Shown here piece by piece: positions 11,788-22,500 of a stretch of 64,000 nucleotides of DNA. The translations under genes were made by a program, and so were the position numbers. The notes beneath the pieces are model-generated. The model saw nothing but the letters and a program-made list of their open reading frames with translations. It did no database searches and had not been told where the DNA came from. The stretch's first letter is position 1; every line of letters starts with the position of its first letter. Origin of the DNA: Undaria pinnatifida (Eukaryota; Sar; Phaeophyceae; Laminariales; Alariaceae); NCBI GenBank assembly GCA_012845835.1, contig JABAKD010000012.1:949120-1013119 (forward strand). Direction: 5' to 3'.

Positions 11788-12329
11788 TATATTTTCAGGT
11801 ATTTTTTTCTTTCTTCATTACATATTTTTAGGCACCTTTTTGTGATCGATATAAGCGGCAAAAAAAGGAAAAGGAGTTTGAACGCACTTGGTCAAGTTCT
11901 CTTCGGGCGAATATTCACGCGTGCATGATATCACGAAAACAAAAGAAAAGCATGCCTAACGCACTCGATCAAGGGTTTTCGGTCAATCAAGGGCATATCG
12001 GGCACAAACTCAACGGATGTCGCGAAAAAAAAACGCAAGGGACTCCCAAGCCCTAATTAATGCCCTGGTGCGTGAATCTAGCGTCGCTGGATATGGGCGA
12101 TGACGCCGTGAAAAACCCATACTTGACACCAGTTGATTCTGCTGCAGCTGGTGTGCCAAAGCGGGGGGATGCAACAAACAGCATTGGTCATGACATGATG
12201 ACACGATGCAGCATAATGGCATGCAATTCCATGTGGCGATTATTCACCAACGGAAACTGAAGACTGCCGTTCGGTCTTCAGATACAGCCGCTAAAGGACT
12301 CGCACCAGGTACAATCTGGACAGGACCGT

Positions 12330-13200
12330 TTAAAAATGAGGCGCGCGAAGCGCGCAGCGCTGAGCCTTTTCTTCTTGGTTTTCCAAGGAGAAAAAACTCT
12401 CCATATTGGATCGCATACTACGAGGGTAGGGTGCCTTGAACGACCTTCTCTGTTTGTGTGTGTTTGTGTGTATGTTTTTAGGAAAAAAAAAAGCAAGGAC
12501 GTCAGCCGTGAGTTCGACGAATTTCAGGTCAATACTCATCTCTGCAAGCTGCGTTGTTGGTACTTGTAATATACTAAATAGGTGAGTTTTTATTGGGAGG
12601 GTCCTATTTTTTGTTCACTATAATGGTAAGTGTTGATATTTTTACTTTAGGTATGGAATTTTGTCCTAGATCTAAGATCACATCTATTTGATAAATGTAT
12701 TACTGTATTTTCCACTATACTGTTTTATCATATGTATGGTAGGCGGTTTTGTATGTTTGCGTAAGTCAACATTTTTTTCGGCCACGTTTGTCCACCGCAC
12801 TCAACGTACACGGCACCAAGGCCAGTCCCGACGGGTCCAGTGCACGCACAAAAAATAGACAACTCTTCTCGAACTGGTTTTGCTGTAAGTCCTTGAGAGT
12901 TCGTCGAGGCAGGTGCGGCAACGTGTGTTTTCACCGCCACCAAAACTGGGTTCCTATATTATTTTTCGAGTTCTCAAAACATCGTAATAACAGCGACATA
13001 CCCGAACTCAACAATAGACCGCATGTGACGATGAAACCGGCCATTTTTTTCATTTTTTTTTTTTTTCTGAAAAACGTTAGCTATGAGTACGACCGATTGA
13101 ATGGTTGAATTCAACTTTGCAAGCTCCGTGGTACATGTATGTTTCACAAATATACATTTTCTTTTTGAAAATTCAATTTTACCGAAAAAAAAAGGGTAGT
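12330..13200. other. No supported gene; weak internal repeat
   Basis: The stretch GAGTTCGACGAATTTCAGG to CTCTGCAAGCTGCG (12510-12555) recurs in diverged form at 13085-13130. Runs of A and T frame both. Open frames here are short and overlap on both strands. Confidence 0.35.
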
Positions 13201-13239
13201 TAGTTCCGCCCACAATACTACTCTTTCGTACCGTTCTCC

Positions 13240-14093
13240 TTCGGCCTGCCCCGTCCTTGGGGTGGGCCGAGGAAGCCCGCGAGGACCTGCAGCGGTCTAG
13301 CGGCAGTCACACGGGCATCGAGCCTCGGGCTGGGTAGAGAGGGAACCTTGCGCGGTCTGGCTAGTGAACTGCTCACTCTAAGGACCGCGTGGGGTGGTGG
13401 TGATGGGTTTTCTTTTTAACCCCGACGCCGAGGAGTTCATCCCCGGGGCAGGACGGGTACATCACCACAGCAGAGAGCGCAGCGTGGGCAGCTTGGGGAG
13501 TGGAGAGGCTGGCCACCGCGTGGGTACGCATGCACGACAGGAAGGATGGGAGTGTCGGCGTTGGCTGGGACGGCTGCACCCAGCCAGCGGAAACCAAGGC
13601 GCGAACCGGGCTACGAAACGGAGAGCCACAATCATCACATTAATAGAGAGAAAAAAGAAACAACAGAAACAGAAACGGAGGAGGGGACGAGCCTCTCGTC
13701 GGCTGGCTGAGAAAGCAGCACGCGAGACTCGTAAGAGACGGAAGGCGGCACTTGTGGCGGTAGCGACCTACAACGTGCGTACCCTGGCCGTAAAGGGGAA
13801 GAACCGGTATGGGCATGACGAGCGTGTACTGGCGAAAGGGCAGCAACTCGGCTGTGACTTCATTAGCCTGCAGGAAACCCGACGGCCCGGCAACACGAGA
13901 TTCAGTGCAGCTGGATACCAAGTTTTTTGCTCAGGTATTTTGGCTTAATGAGAAGAACACAAAGGGGGGAGGGGGGGAAACAGGAGGAGTAGAAGGAAAG
14001 CCGTCCAAGGGAATGGGGGCAGGGGGGGCAACAGGAGGAATAGAAGGGAGACCGCGGTGGACGAAGGCAGGAAGGAGATGGCAGACAGGGTAG
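13240..14093 (+). mobile_element. 5' fragment of a LINE-type retrotransposon
   Basis: A GC-rich leader (13240-13393) precedes a 184-residue frame (13394-13948). After an Arg/Lys-rich segment (KKKQQKQKRRRGRASRR) it enters an AP-endonuclease domain: VATYNVRTLAVKGKN, then DFISLQETRRPG and FSAAGYQVF. The TYNVRTL and QETR motifs are hallmarks of the endonuclease at the start of non-LTR retrotransposon ORFs. The frame stops at 13948 and continues shifted (NEKNTKGGGGETGG, 13941 onward). A 60-bp repeat (AACAGGAGGARTAGAAGG) follows. The reverse transcriptase is absent, so this copy is truncated and dead. Confidence 0.75.
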
Positions 14094-14209
14094 CAAGGTA
14101 CCAGGCCGACTAGTAGGTACATAGCACTTTTCGTCTTTTTCTGGGGTATTTTTTTCCCCTTTGTTCCCTCCTTGCGTGTCCAGGTTTTTGGCTCGTGTTC
14201 GGATTATCT

Positions 14210-14440
14210 TATTTTGGTTTTACTTTACTTTATTTTATTTCATTTTATTATGTTTCTTTTCCGAGCTTTGGCTCTCCTTTCCGGTTGGGTTGTTTCTTCG
14301 ATTTCCCCTTCATTTTGTTTGTTTTTTTATTTTTTGTTTTATTTTTATCTTTGTTTTTATTTGTTTTCTTATTTGTTTTTGTTTTTTGTTTTTGTTTTTG
14401 TTTTTGTTTATTTCGTATTTCTCTCTTCCAATATATTTCT
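14210..14440. repeat. T-rich low-complexity tract
   Basis: Runs of TTTTA, TTTTG and TTTTC dominate the plus strand. The three parallel Phe/Leu-rich frames across it, and the Lys-rich frame on the minus strand, are composition artefacts. Confidence 0.8.
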
Positions 14441-14691
14441 GTTGCTGACGTATTTATGTTGTGCCTGTCGTACCCAGTACTAGGGCATGACATTGCGTTG
14501 TCGAATGCATTACAATGCATTATCTCTGTGTCGTAGCTTGTGACCACAGAGCTGATCTTTCTAGGGTGAAGAATCAGTACGGACACTGGGTGTGCTGGAT
14601 GTCGACGGGTAGAAGGACGGTTTAATGTGAAGAACACACACACACACACAATATATAGTCCTAGTACCTGAGTAACCGGCGCACTACCGGC

Positions 14692-15002
14692 ATATGCCGG
14701 TCGCCCCGGTGGCGTATCAGGGTATCCTCGAGCCTGGTATAGGCCAGTTTCGTGCGTTCGAATCCCCCCGAGTGCATACTCGCATAAATATGTGCATACT
14801 CGCATAAATTCGTGGGGACTTTTTCTTGTGCACAAATTGACTTGCGGAAAACGCCACGAAACACTCTATCAAAAAATCGACGAGCCGTGGGATTGCTGAA
14901 CCCTATGCGCGATAAAAATTGAATGCAAGAACCGGGGGAAAGAAGGGACGACACCTGTGACCACGGCCTGTCCAGAAGCTGGAAAGTAGCAGTGTGGAAC
15001 AA
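14692..15002 (+). mobile_element. SINE-like family 2, plus-strand copy
   Basis: The head resembles a tRNA: box A-like GGTGGCGTATCAGGG (14708-14722) and box B GCGTTCGAATCCCC (14754 onward). The body (TTGACTTGCGGAAA, CGACGAGC, GGGATTGCTGAACCCTAT, AATGCAAGAACCGGG) matches the inverted copy at 51900-52215. The TGCATACTCGCATAAAT unit is duplicated just after the head. Polymerase III transcription is inferred from the boxes. Confidence 0.7.
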
Positions 15003-15034
15003 ATTAAACTAAAAAATAATAATAATACCGACAA

Positions 15035-15140
15035 GCCCACAAGCTCGTTGAGAATAAGCCCACAACAATACCCACGAGCCCACAAGCTCGTCGAGAATAA
15101 GCCCACAACACTCACAACCCCACAAGCGCGTCGAGAACAA
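15035..15140. repeat. Roughly 45-bp tandem repeat, three copies
   Basis: Units carry CCCACAAGCTCGTCGAGAA and AAGCCCACAAC. The third copy is shorter and has CAAGCGCGTCGAGAAC. There is no coding significance. Confidence 0.75.
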
Positions 15141-15589
15141 CGACAACAACAACATAATCTCTCCATCATACCCTTTTCGTTCGAAATACCACAGAAGCAG
15201 TGATGTCGGACTTACGGGTACGCCCTCAATTCGAATCGAGGTGCAACGCCCTTGGCGACCTGTCCAATCCAGACGGGTGGCCGCGCCGCGTAAATATTTA
15301 CGAGAGCAGTTTTAACAGAGAACGAATCCGGAGCCAATCTACCGCAGGGGCAAATGATTCTTGGACGCGCTCAACACCAATCCATCACAACAATACATCA
15401 CAAAGGAACTCCATATACTCCATACTCGTACCAGGTATGTGATACATCGCAGATATGACTGCTGCAGGTATTGAGGCCGCGCCTCATTACCACCAAGACT
15501 ACCATGGTAGTACGTAGCTATTTATACCAGGTATCAATACAATATCAAAACGGTCCCTATATTCTCGGTACAGTGGTTTTCGGGCTTGC

Positions 15590-17850
15590 TCAACCACTGC
15601 TAAAATCACTGCTGAAACCACTGCTGAAATCACTGCTGCTGTGCTTGCCCCTGTCACGCCACGACAGCAACAATATGTGTGTGTTCGTGTGTTCTGCTCT
15701 TTCCACCCAAGGAGCAAATATATTATGAACATCCAGCACAACCAGTGTCCGTGCCGTCGAGTGAGTACCAGGCGCTGCGCAGCACATGAATTGGTTTGAG
15801 TGCATGTATGACATCATGTGCGCAGCGGGTTGATGGCGGTACATACTACTCTGTCGGTATCGACACATGACCGGGACGAGCACCTGGCTTGGCCACAATC
15901 TCTAGTTGCAGCTTTTTACGCTGACACCGTTGCCGCTGCTGCTATTTATTATGCTGCTGCTGCCGCCTTGGTACCTACCTAGCCAGTATCATCGCGCTGC
16001 GCTGGCAATGGTACTGGCTCGGTATCTGAAAGAACCTGAGAATGCTGAACCTCAACACATCGCTTTCGCGGATCATGCTACGAGGACGAGGACAGCAAGC
16101 AGTACATGAGCGAAGCACGGTACGCACTGATACTGCTTTACGAGTACCGGTATCATACCAGGGTATGTTTGTAGATGCGATGCAAGGGCCAGCGAGCACG
16201 CTATTTGGCCGCACTCTGTAACAGCAAGGCTGGCACCGATGCTGCTGTTGTGCACACCAGCTGCACTTCACTCGTCCCGATCACGCTACTCGTACGGTAC
16301 AAGCAAGATACCTGGAACGCGCTGGCGGCAGTGGGTACGCGACGCAGGGGCTAAGCGAGCACCTGACTTCACTGCACTCTCTACAATACAAAGGCTGGCA
16401 CTGCTGCTGCCGGCGCTCCTAGTGCTGTTGCATGCTGCTGCTGCTGCATGCCGCTGATTCATACCAGCTACTCTTTACTCCCAGTACAGTGTACGAGACT
16501 GCGAGAAAAGTCGTCAAATATGGCGGGGAAGTCGTGAAGCAACAAAACATCTAGATTAAAGCACGGAAAAACCTTAGAGCAGGCGCCGTGGCATGGGTGA
16601 GCTGCGCCTCTAGGTCCTCCCCCGTCCTGTTGAAGTAAAACAGTTCCTCTTCGCTGCCTGTTCGCTTTCTCGGGTGCAGCAAGGTGCGGCCGAGATGTTC
16701 GTTTTCGGAACCCGGCATGCTTGCTTCCGTGGTGTGTGGTCCTCCGATTCCGACGCGAGCCAACGCCTCTCCGGTGTCAATCCTGTGTTCTTGCCCGGTG
16801 CACCTGGCACAAACACCACATTCCAAGTCTGCTCGCCATCCCCTATCCCCCCCCCAATATCGATCCAATAAATTCGAGCAGTCCATGGTTGACTCCGCCA
16901 TAGTGGGTATATACATAAGTAATGTTTACATATTATTACAATGAATAAAGTTGGTTTATATTCACGCCCGTGCGGGTTTATAAAACTGCTGTACATACGT
17001 ATATATCCGCACGGGCTGTCATCTTTTTTTTATTGTTGACTGTTGATGATTGATGTGGGGCTGCATGCGCTGGTGTAGGCGGTGGTGCAGTGGTGCGCTT
17101 GCAGTAGGTGATGCAATATTATTCAACAACGCACTTCTGCCGCGCTGCTGTGCTCTGCGGTGCTGTTGCTGTGATGATGTATATATGCGTCAGGCGATCT
17201 CGGTGCTTTAGAGTTTCGGCGCTCGACACTCGACTCTTCTTGACGATGCCTTCACGATTGCTTCGTATGTTTGTACCCGCGGGTACAACCGTTAATACAC
17301 AGCACGAGTGCCTGGTCGGTAGTATCTATCATGTAACACGTATGGTTGCAAATGGTGAGAAAAACATGAAAAAACATCGCCCCTGCCTGGGTCAATCCGC
17401 AAACAAAAGCGTGGACGACGAATGGCTTCTCAGTCAGCTCATAGGGTCAACCTTGCTGTGTCCCCCTGACTGACTGACTAGATTATCACCCAGTCAGACG
17501 ACACAATGAAATATAATAATAGTTGTTGGTGTACGTACGAGTAGTAAGTAGTAGTTTGAAGCTTGACAGTCCAGCTCTCTGTGTACTGCTGCTGCTGCTG
17601 TGCTGCTGTTTTCTCGCACGTACAAGCGTAGCAGCGTTGTTGTGCGGTAGACATGCAGAAGGACAGGAACACACTTTCTTTAGGCCGCTATATAATGCTG
17701 CACATACTGCAAACAAGTACATGGATCTCAAAATAAAAGTCATCACATAGACTAGTCTATAGTCTAGACTAGACTATACACACACCACACAACGCTCCGG
17801 GGTGTACAGCTACATACAGCAGCAGATCAGATCTTGGATCATTTAGGTCT
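15590..17850. other. No supported gene; GCT-rich repeats and a short palindrome
   Basis: A 15-base ACCACTGCTGAAATC-type repeat lies at 15593-15645. Two diverged copies of a block ending GCAAGGCTGGCACYG-ATGCTGCTG lie near 16190-16250 and 16350-16445. At 17748-17778 a palindromic cluster of TAGACTAG/TATAGTCTAGACTA could form a small hairpin. The open frames are Gly/Ala/Cys-rich shadows of these triplets. Confidence 0.4.
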
Positions 17851-17859
17851 TCATGCCGT

Positions 17860-19110
17860 GGATACGTTTTTTTTTTTTGTTTCTTTCCGGCGGTACACCA
17901 AAAGGAATACATAAAGCTCACACACGCCGAATCAAAACGCCTTCATTTTCCAAAAGCGGTTTCCCTCCTTTGCGTCGTACATCATCGTCCACATCATCAT
18001 CACCGCTGACCCCGGGAAGGCTGGCAAGGAAACAAACTAGCAAGGGCACCTGACAAGCGCACAGAGACCACAGGAGGAGGGGGAGGAGAAGAGAGTGCGC
18101 CCGTAGCATCGGTGTGGTGGTCATCTGCACTAGGCCGCCCGCTGCTTCGTGATACATACGGCTGTCACCGTATCGTCTTTTTCGACTGCAGCACACCCCA
18201 TCTGCAGAAAAATAAACAAGTCGTCCTACGCACCTCATGATACCAGCTCCATCGTTGTGCAACTCCGATAGAATACAAATCACCAACGCTGCGGCGCGGG
18301 ATGGAGGCGGTGGCGAGGGGGAGGAACCCCGCCCGCGACGGCCACAGCATAAGACAGACGCAAAGCGTCGGTGGGGGTCGGCAGGTGATTGTCGGAGTCG
18401 CGTGTAGCGAACGAACAGGTAGTATGTACACTTTTAAACGATGACGGCATTGTTGCCGAAATCGACGATGGGTACCAGGCATATAATAAATAAGACAAAT
18501 CCAGCTTTTTGTTGCTGCCCGTGTTACGGACATACGGACGGGTTGAGAAGCACAGCTTCGTCTTTCGGCGGGAGCAGGTACGGGGACATGTTTGGCATCT
18601 TCAAGTGAGAGAGATCGAACGCCAAACACGCCCTGCTCAGGCCGTCACGCGCGTTCTGCACTCCTAGATCCTCTTTGCGGGTGTTATAACCGCCCTTAAC
18701 CTCCCCGCCTCAGCAACGATGATAGTTTTTTGAAGATCGTTCAGGACCAAAGTTTAGCCCCTTGAAAACATTAGAAATTTGACGAAACGCAACGCAGTGT
18801 TGCAATCCGAACGCAGCAATAATACCCAACGTCCGAATCACCTAAACATGACCAACATCTAAAACGTAGTGTGCGCCGACCGTGGAAGGCGTTGCGCGGT
18901 GTTGCGCGAAGCGGTCCAATCCCGCCAAAACGGATCGATAACGAGCTCGTGTGGTTTGATGTCGGCCATGGTGTCACCGCAGTGGCAGCCTCTCCCTCAG
19001 TAAATACGCCGCATGTTTTCTCGACTCATCAGCCAGAGTCGACCTCGATTCCAAATGCGTTCGACCTTTGCAGCACTGCACTTCTCATGGAATGGAGATT
19101 AAGATTTTAG
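17860..19110 (+). other. Upstream region of kinase gene A, paralogous to 53.6-54.9 kb
   Basis: Blocks resemble the upstream region of gene B in the same order: GTGGTGGTCATCT (18113 and 53829), GGCATCTTCAA-GAGA-AGATC (18593 and 54289), CGCGTTCTGCA (18650 and 54361), and CAGCCTCTCCCTCAGTAAA..CGCCGC..GTTTTCTCG (18985) against CTGCCCTTCTCCCTCTGTAAA (54714). Gene B offers an ATG at 54614 (MAERVARCGAC). The matching position in gene A reads GTG (18881), so either the start differs or it was lost. Confidence 0.5.
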
Positions 19111-19424
19111 TATGTACCCTATACCCTAGATCAGCACCCCTCACTGCCTTGCTGGGTGGCCACCATCGCGAGCTTACGCAGAGAAACCCGTTCGTGTGCG
19201 TGTGTATATACATGCTGTTTTTTGGGTGCGCTTTGATATATACGCCGGCGGAGGTCGCAAGTATATTACGCAGAAAGTCCGAGCGCGTGAGTACGTTTTC
19301 CTTCGAGAAGCAAAACACAAATAAAAAGTCGAACACTGAGCGCTTTCGGGACGCAAACCAAACCGCACAGCGTCGTTTCACCCATTTCCTGCCTCCCCCT
19401 ACGCTCCCCCGCCCCTGTTGTCAG

Positions 19425-19586
19425 GTTTGGCCGAATGCCGTCGTCGCCAACTCGTCGGCCGAGAAGACTGCCGCGACGCGTGATGAAAACGATAGCCTTG
19501 AGAGGCTCTTGGCTAAAAAGAAACTGGAGGTTGAGGCATACCGCCAACAAGCGGAGGAACGAGAAAATAAGCTCAAGTTGGTCACT
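19425..19586 (+). CDS. Gene A exon 1 (coiled coil)
   Basis: The acceptor is TTGTCAG and the donor GTGAGT at 19587. The 54 codons are phase 0 at both ends. The translation ends with a charged heptad-like run (LERLLAKKKLEVEAYRQQAE). The last 30 residues line up with gene B exon 1 (CQRRLVQQQGEVVLHRQRAE). It probably forms a coiled coil for self-association. Confidence 0.7.
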
Positions 19587-22500
19587 GTGAGTTCGTTCGG
19601 CGCCGTTTTCATGCGTGTTACCATCGTGTGTTGTTTCTGGGATGCTCAGGGCTTGCTGCCGCTGTCGCTGCTGCTGAAGGACTCTGATCCTTTTCCTGTT
19701 GACCCAGCCGCGCGCGACGTACACTTCCGTGCCAGTTCCAAATGCAGCGCAGCGGAAAATACGCCGTAACGCCAGGCTGCAACGTTCTACTTTACAATAA
19801 AAGCAAGTAGTGTCCTACAGTAGTACGCTTCATGCGTTTTGCGCGATGCTTTATTCAACACTTGCGGATCACAAGACAAAACATAATATTTGCATACTCA
19901 CCCGTCTAGGCACATTGACATCCCGCCGAACCAAACGATAACAATATTTTACGAACTCGTTCTTCTCTGTGCCCCGGTGCATCGGTCAAACAACCCTTTC
20001 GTCTCAGGACCAAATTCAACAAGCGAAGCTTGCAGCGGAAGCGCTGGACGCTCGGCTACAAGAAAAGACGCACGCCCTCGGCGTTGCCAAGGTCTGTTTA
20101 TATTTTTTTCCGGTGCGGCAACCTCCGTCAGGCATTCCGTACGTGGCGTGTGATTGTGTGGCGTCTCCATGACAATGTTTTGTTTTTATGTTCGTATCAC
20201 ATCGCCAGCCAGAAGGATTGCGCATTGTGTACCAGGTTAACACAATGCCAGGAAAACCTGCTCCCTGCAGAAAATTGTACCTGATGCGTATTATTGGGTG
20301 CGCTACAGTAGACTGACTGCATATCCGGTACCTGGGTACACTGTTTTGGGCCCACGCCAAAATCCGTGCATTGTATTCATTTGTACACCGGCAGCATGCC
20401 TACTCAAAATGTTCCTCGCTATATAGACTATAGCTTGGCGATCGAGCTCGCTTTTCATTCTTGGTGTTTCTTCTTTTGGTTTCTACGGTACACTCAAAAA
20501 CTCTTACCACTACGGTCACCCTTCGCCGTCTCCCGGACCAATGATAGGGCGTCAATGGCGGAATGAAGCGCTTGGTCGCCAATGTGGTGGTACTCCGAGA
20601 GGGGGATGCGTGGTTGGTCGGTGTTGGGAAGCGTGCTCCTCATGGGTTCCGGTGCCCTTGTTTGGTCTCTCCTCATGGCTCGCTGGATAGACTCAAAAGC
20701 TTATACATTATTTCCTCTACATTGAACTCTAAAAGACAGACAAAACAGGCCTAGCCACGATAGGGCTGGGTAGAGCAGGTAGAGCAGGTAGAGCAGGTAG
20801 AGCAGGTAGAGCAGGTAGTGAGATGTGGGGCGTCCTGCTTGTCCCATCATCGTCACCTACATTATCGCCCATCTATGATGGCCTTGACGTGAATGTGACA
20901 TCTAATGTCACATGGTTTCACCTCAACCATGACATGGCTTCACGTCGAATCTATAAAGCTATCCTTCTACGGAGGGCACTCCATTACACTAGGCCACCCT
21001 GAATAGTCGTAGATGCAGGTCACCTGCCAATCAAAGGATGTCAAGAAAACATCCAGAATTGGAAAGGGGATCGAAGATGCGGCTATTCGAAACAAACGAA
21101 AATTAGGCTATAGATTCCCCCACACCTCGTAATAATGAGGCTTAAACGCCTCATTGCAAGATATACAACCCTATGATGGAGCTCACAACCGTGAGAGCTC
21201 GAGAAAGGGTATGTACCTACGGTATACCAGTAGTAATCGGCCTACGATAACACGAAGGGCGCGGCCACTGAGCGCAAGGATGCGAGTCCTGCCGACGACG
21301 CCAATTGTGGTGGTACTCCGAGAGGGGGATGCGTGGTTGGTCGGTGTTGGGAAGCGTGCTCCTCATGGGTTCCGGTGCCCTTGTTTGGTCTCTCCTCATG
21401 GCTCGCAGGATAGACTCAAAAGCTTATACATTATTTCCTCTACATTGAACTCTAAAAGACAGACAAAACAGGCCTAGCCACGATAGGGCTGGGTAGAGCA
21501 GGTAGAGCAGGTAGAGCAGGTAGAGCAGGTAGAGCAGGTAGTGAGATGTGGGGCGTCCTGCTTGTCCCATCATCGTCACCTACATTATCGCCCATCTATG
21601 ATGGCCTTGACGTGAATGTGACATCTAATGTCACATGGTTTCACCTCAACCATGACATGGCTTCACGTCGAATCTATAAAGCTATCCTTCTACGGAGGGC
21701 ACTCCATTACACCAATCAGCGCCAGGAGTTAGCCGGTGTGGGTGCCTGGGACCATGAGGTGCGTGAGATGGCCGGTCAGGTACCTACCTGTGTTTTCAGC
21801 TTGACGGTTACTGTTCGATAGTTACATTCCAACCTTCCTTGTGTTGTGGTACGATAGACAAAGGCTGAATCGGTGCCCCCGATAGATCATAAACACATGC
21901 ATACCTATGTTTTTTGTCTGTTGGCTTGGTATCAGGCAATACGCGCCACGCAGTATGGATATTATTAGTCTATATGTATAGCTGTTCGTCGCCGCTTCTT
22001 ATTCGATCGGCGGCGTCGACATAGTGCACCCCTTATGACTGCTATTACCATCACGGCGGTACTCACGCACGTACGACTACTTCTAGACTCAGGGGTAAGA
22101 ACATGGAAGTCATTTTGTTTTCCCTGCCGAAAACTGAAGCTGGCACGCTGTCCAGGTTAACCGTGGTGTGTTCCCGACGCGCGCGCCCCTTTCCCTCCCC
22201 AGCCGGCGGCCAGGGGAGCGGAATTTCTGAATCTTCTTTTTCCTGAAAGGGCTGCGGGGGGGCATCCGAGGGAAATAGACATGCGGACTAGGTGGTTCCC
22301 GGGAATGATAAGAGAAATTTTCCTGTGGCAAAAGAGCAATTCGTGCGCGTGCACCCGCGACGTGGCGGTCAACGGATTGACCAACATAGAGCAGCGGTAT
22401 GAGCACGTGAGCGTCTTAGGGGAAGGAGGGTTTGGCATCGTCCGCCGAGGCACCTACAAAAAAACCCACAAGTTCTACGCCATCAAAAAAATTAAAGAGG

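Larger units (their letters stand above)
20583..21711. mobile_element. TRIM-type non-autonomous LTR retrotransposon
   Basis: Two direct repeats of exactly 406 bp (20583-20988 and 21306-21711) begin TGTGGTGG and end CATTACA, and differ at a single base (T at 20684, A at 21407). The interior is 317 bp and has no gag or pol frame. CCAA flanks both sides (20579-20582 and 21712-21715). Each LTR holds five copies of GTAGAGCAG and an inverted GTGACATCTAATGTCAC. Tiny interior, TG..CA ends and a short target duplication define a TRIM. Near-identical LTRs mean recent insertion. No standard primer-binding site follows the 5' LTR, where CTAGGCCACCCTGA stands instead. Confidence 0.9.

Noticed and set aside
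14172-14835. Phe-rich plus-strand frames and the Lys-rich 195-aa minus-strand frame
   Set aside because: They arise from the T-rich tract and the adjoining SINE; not coding.
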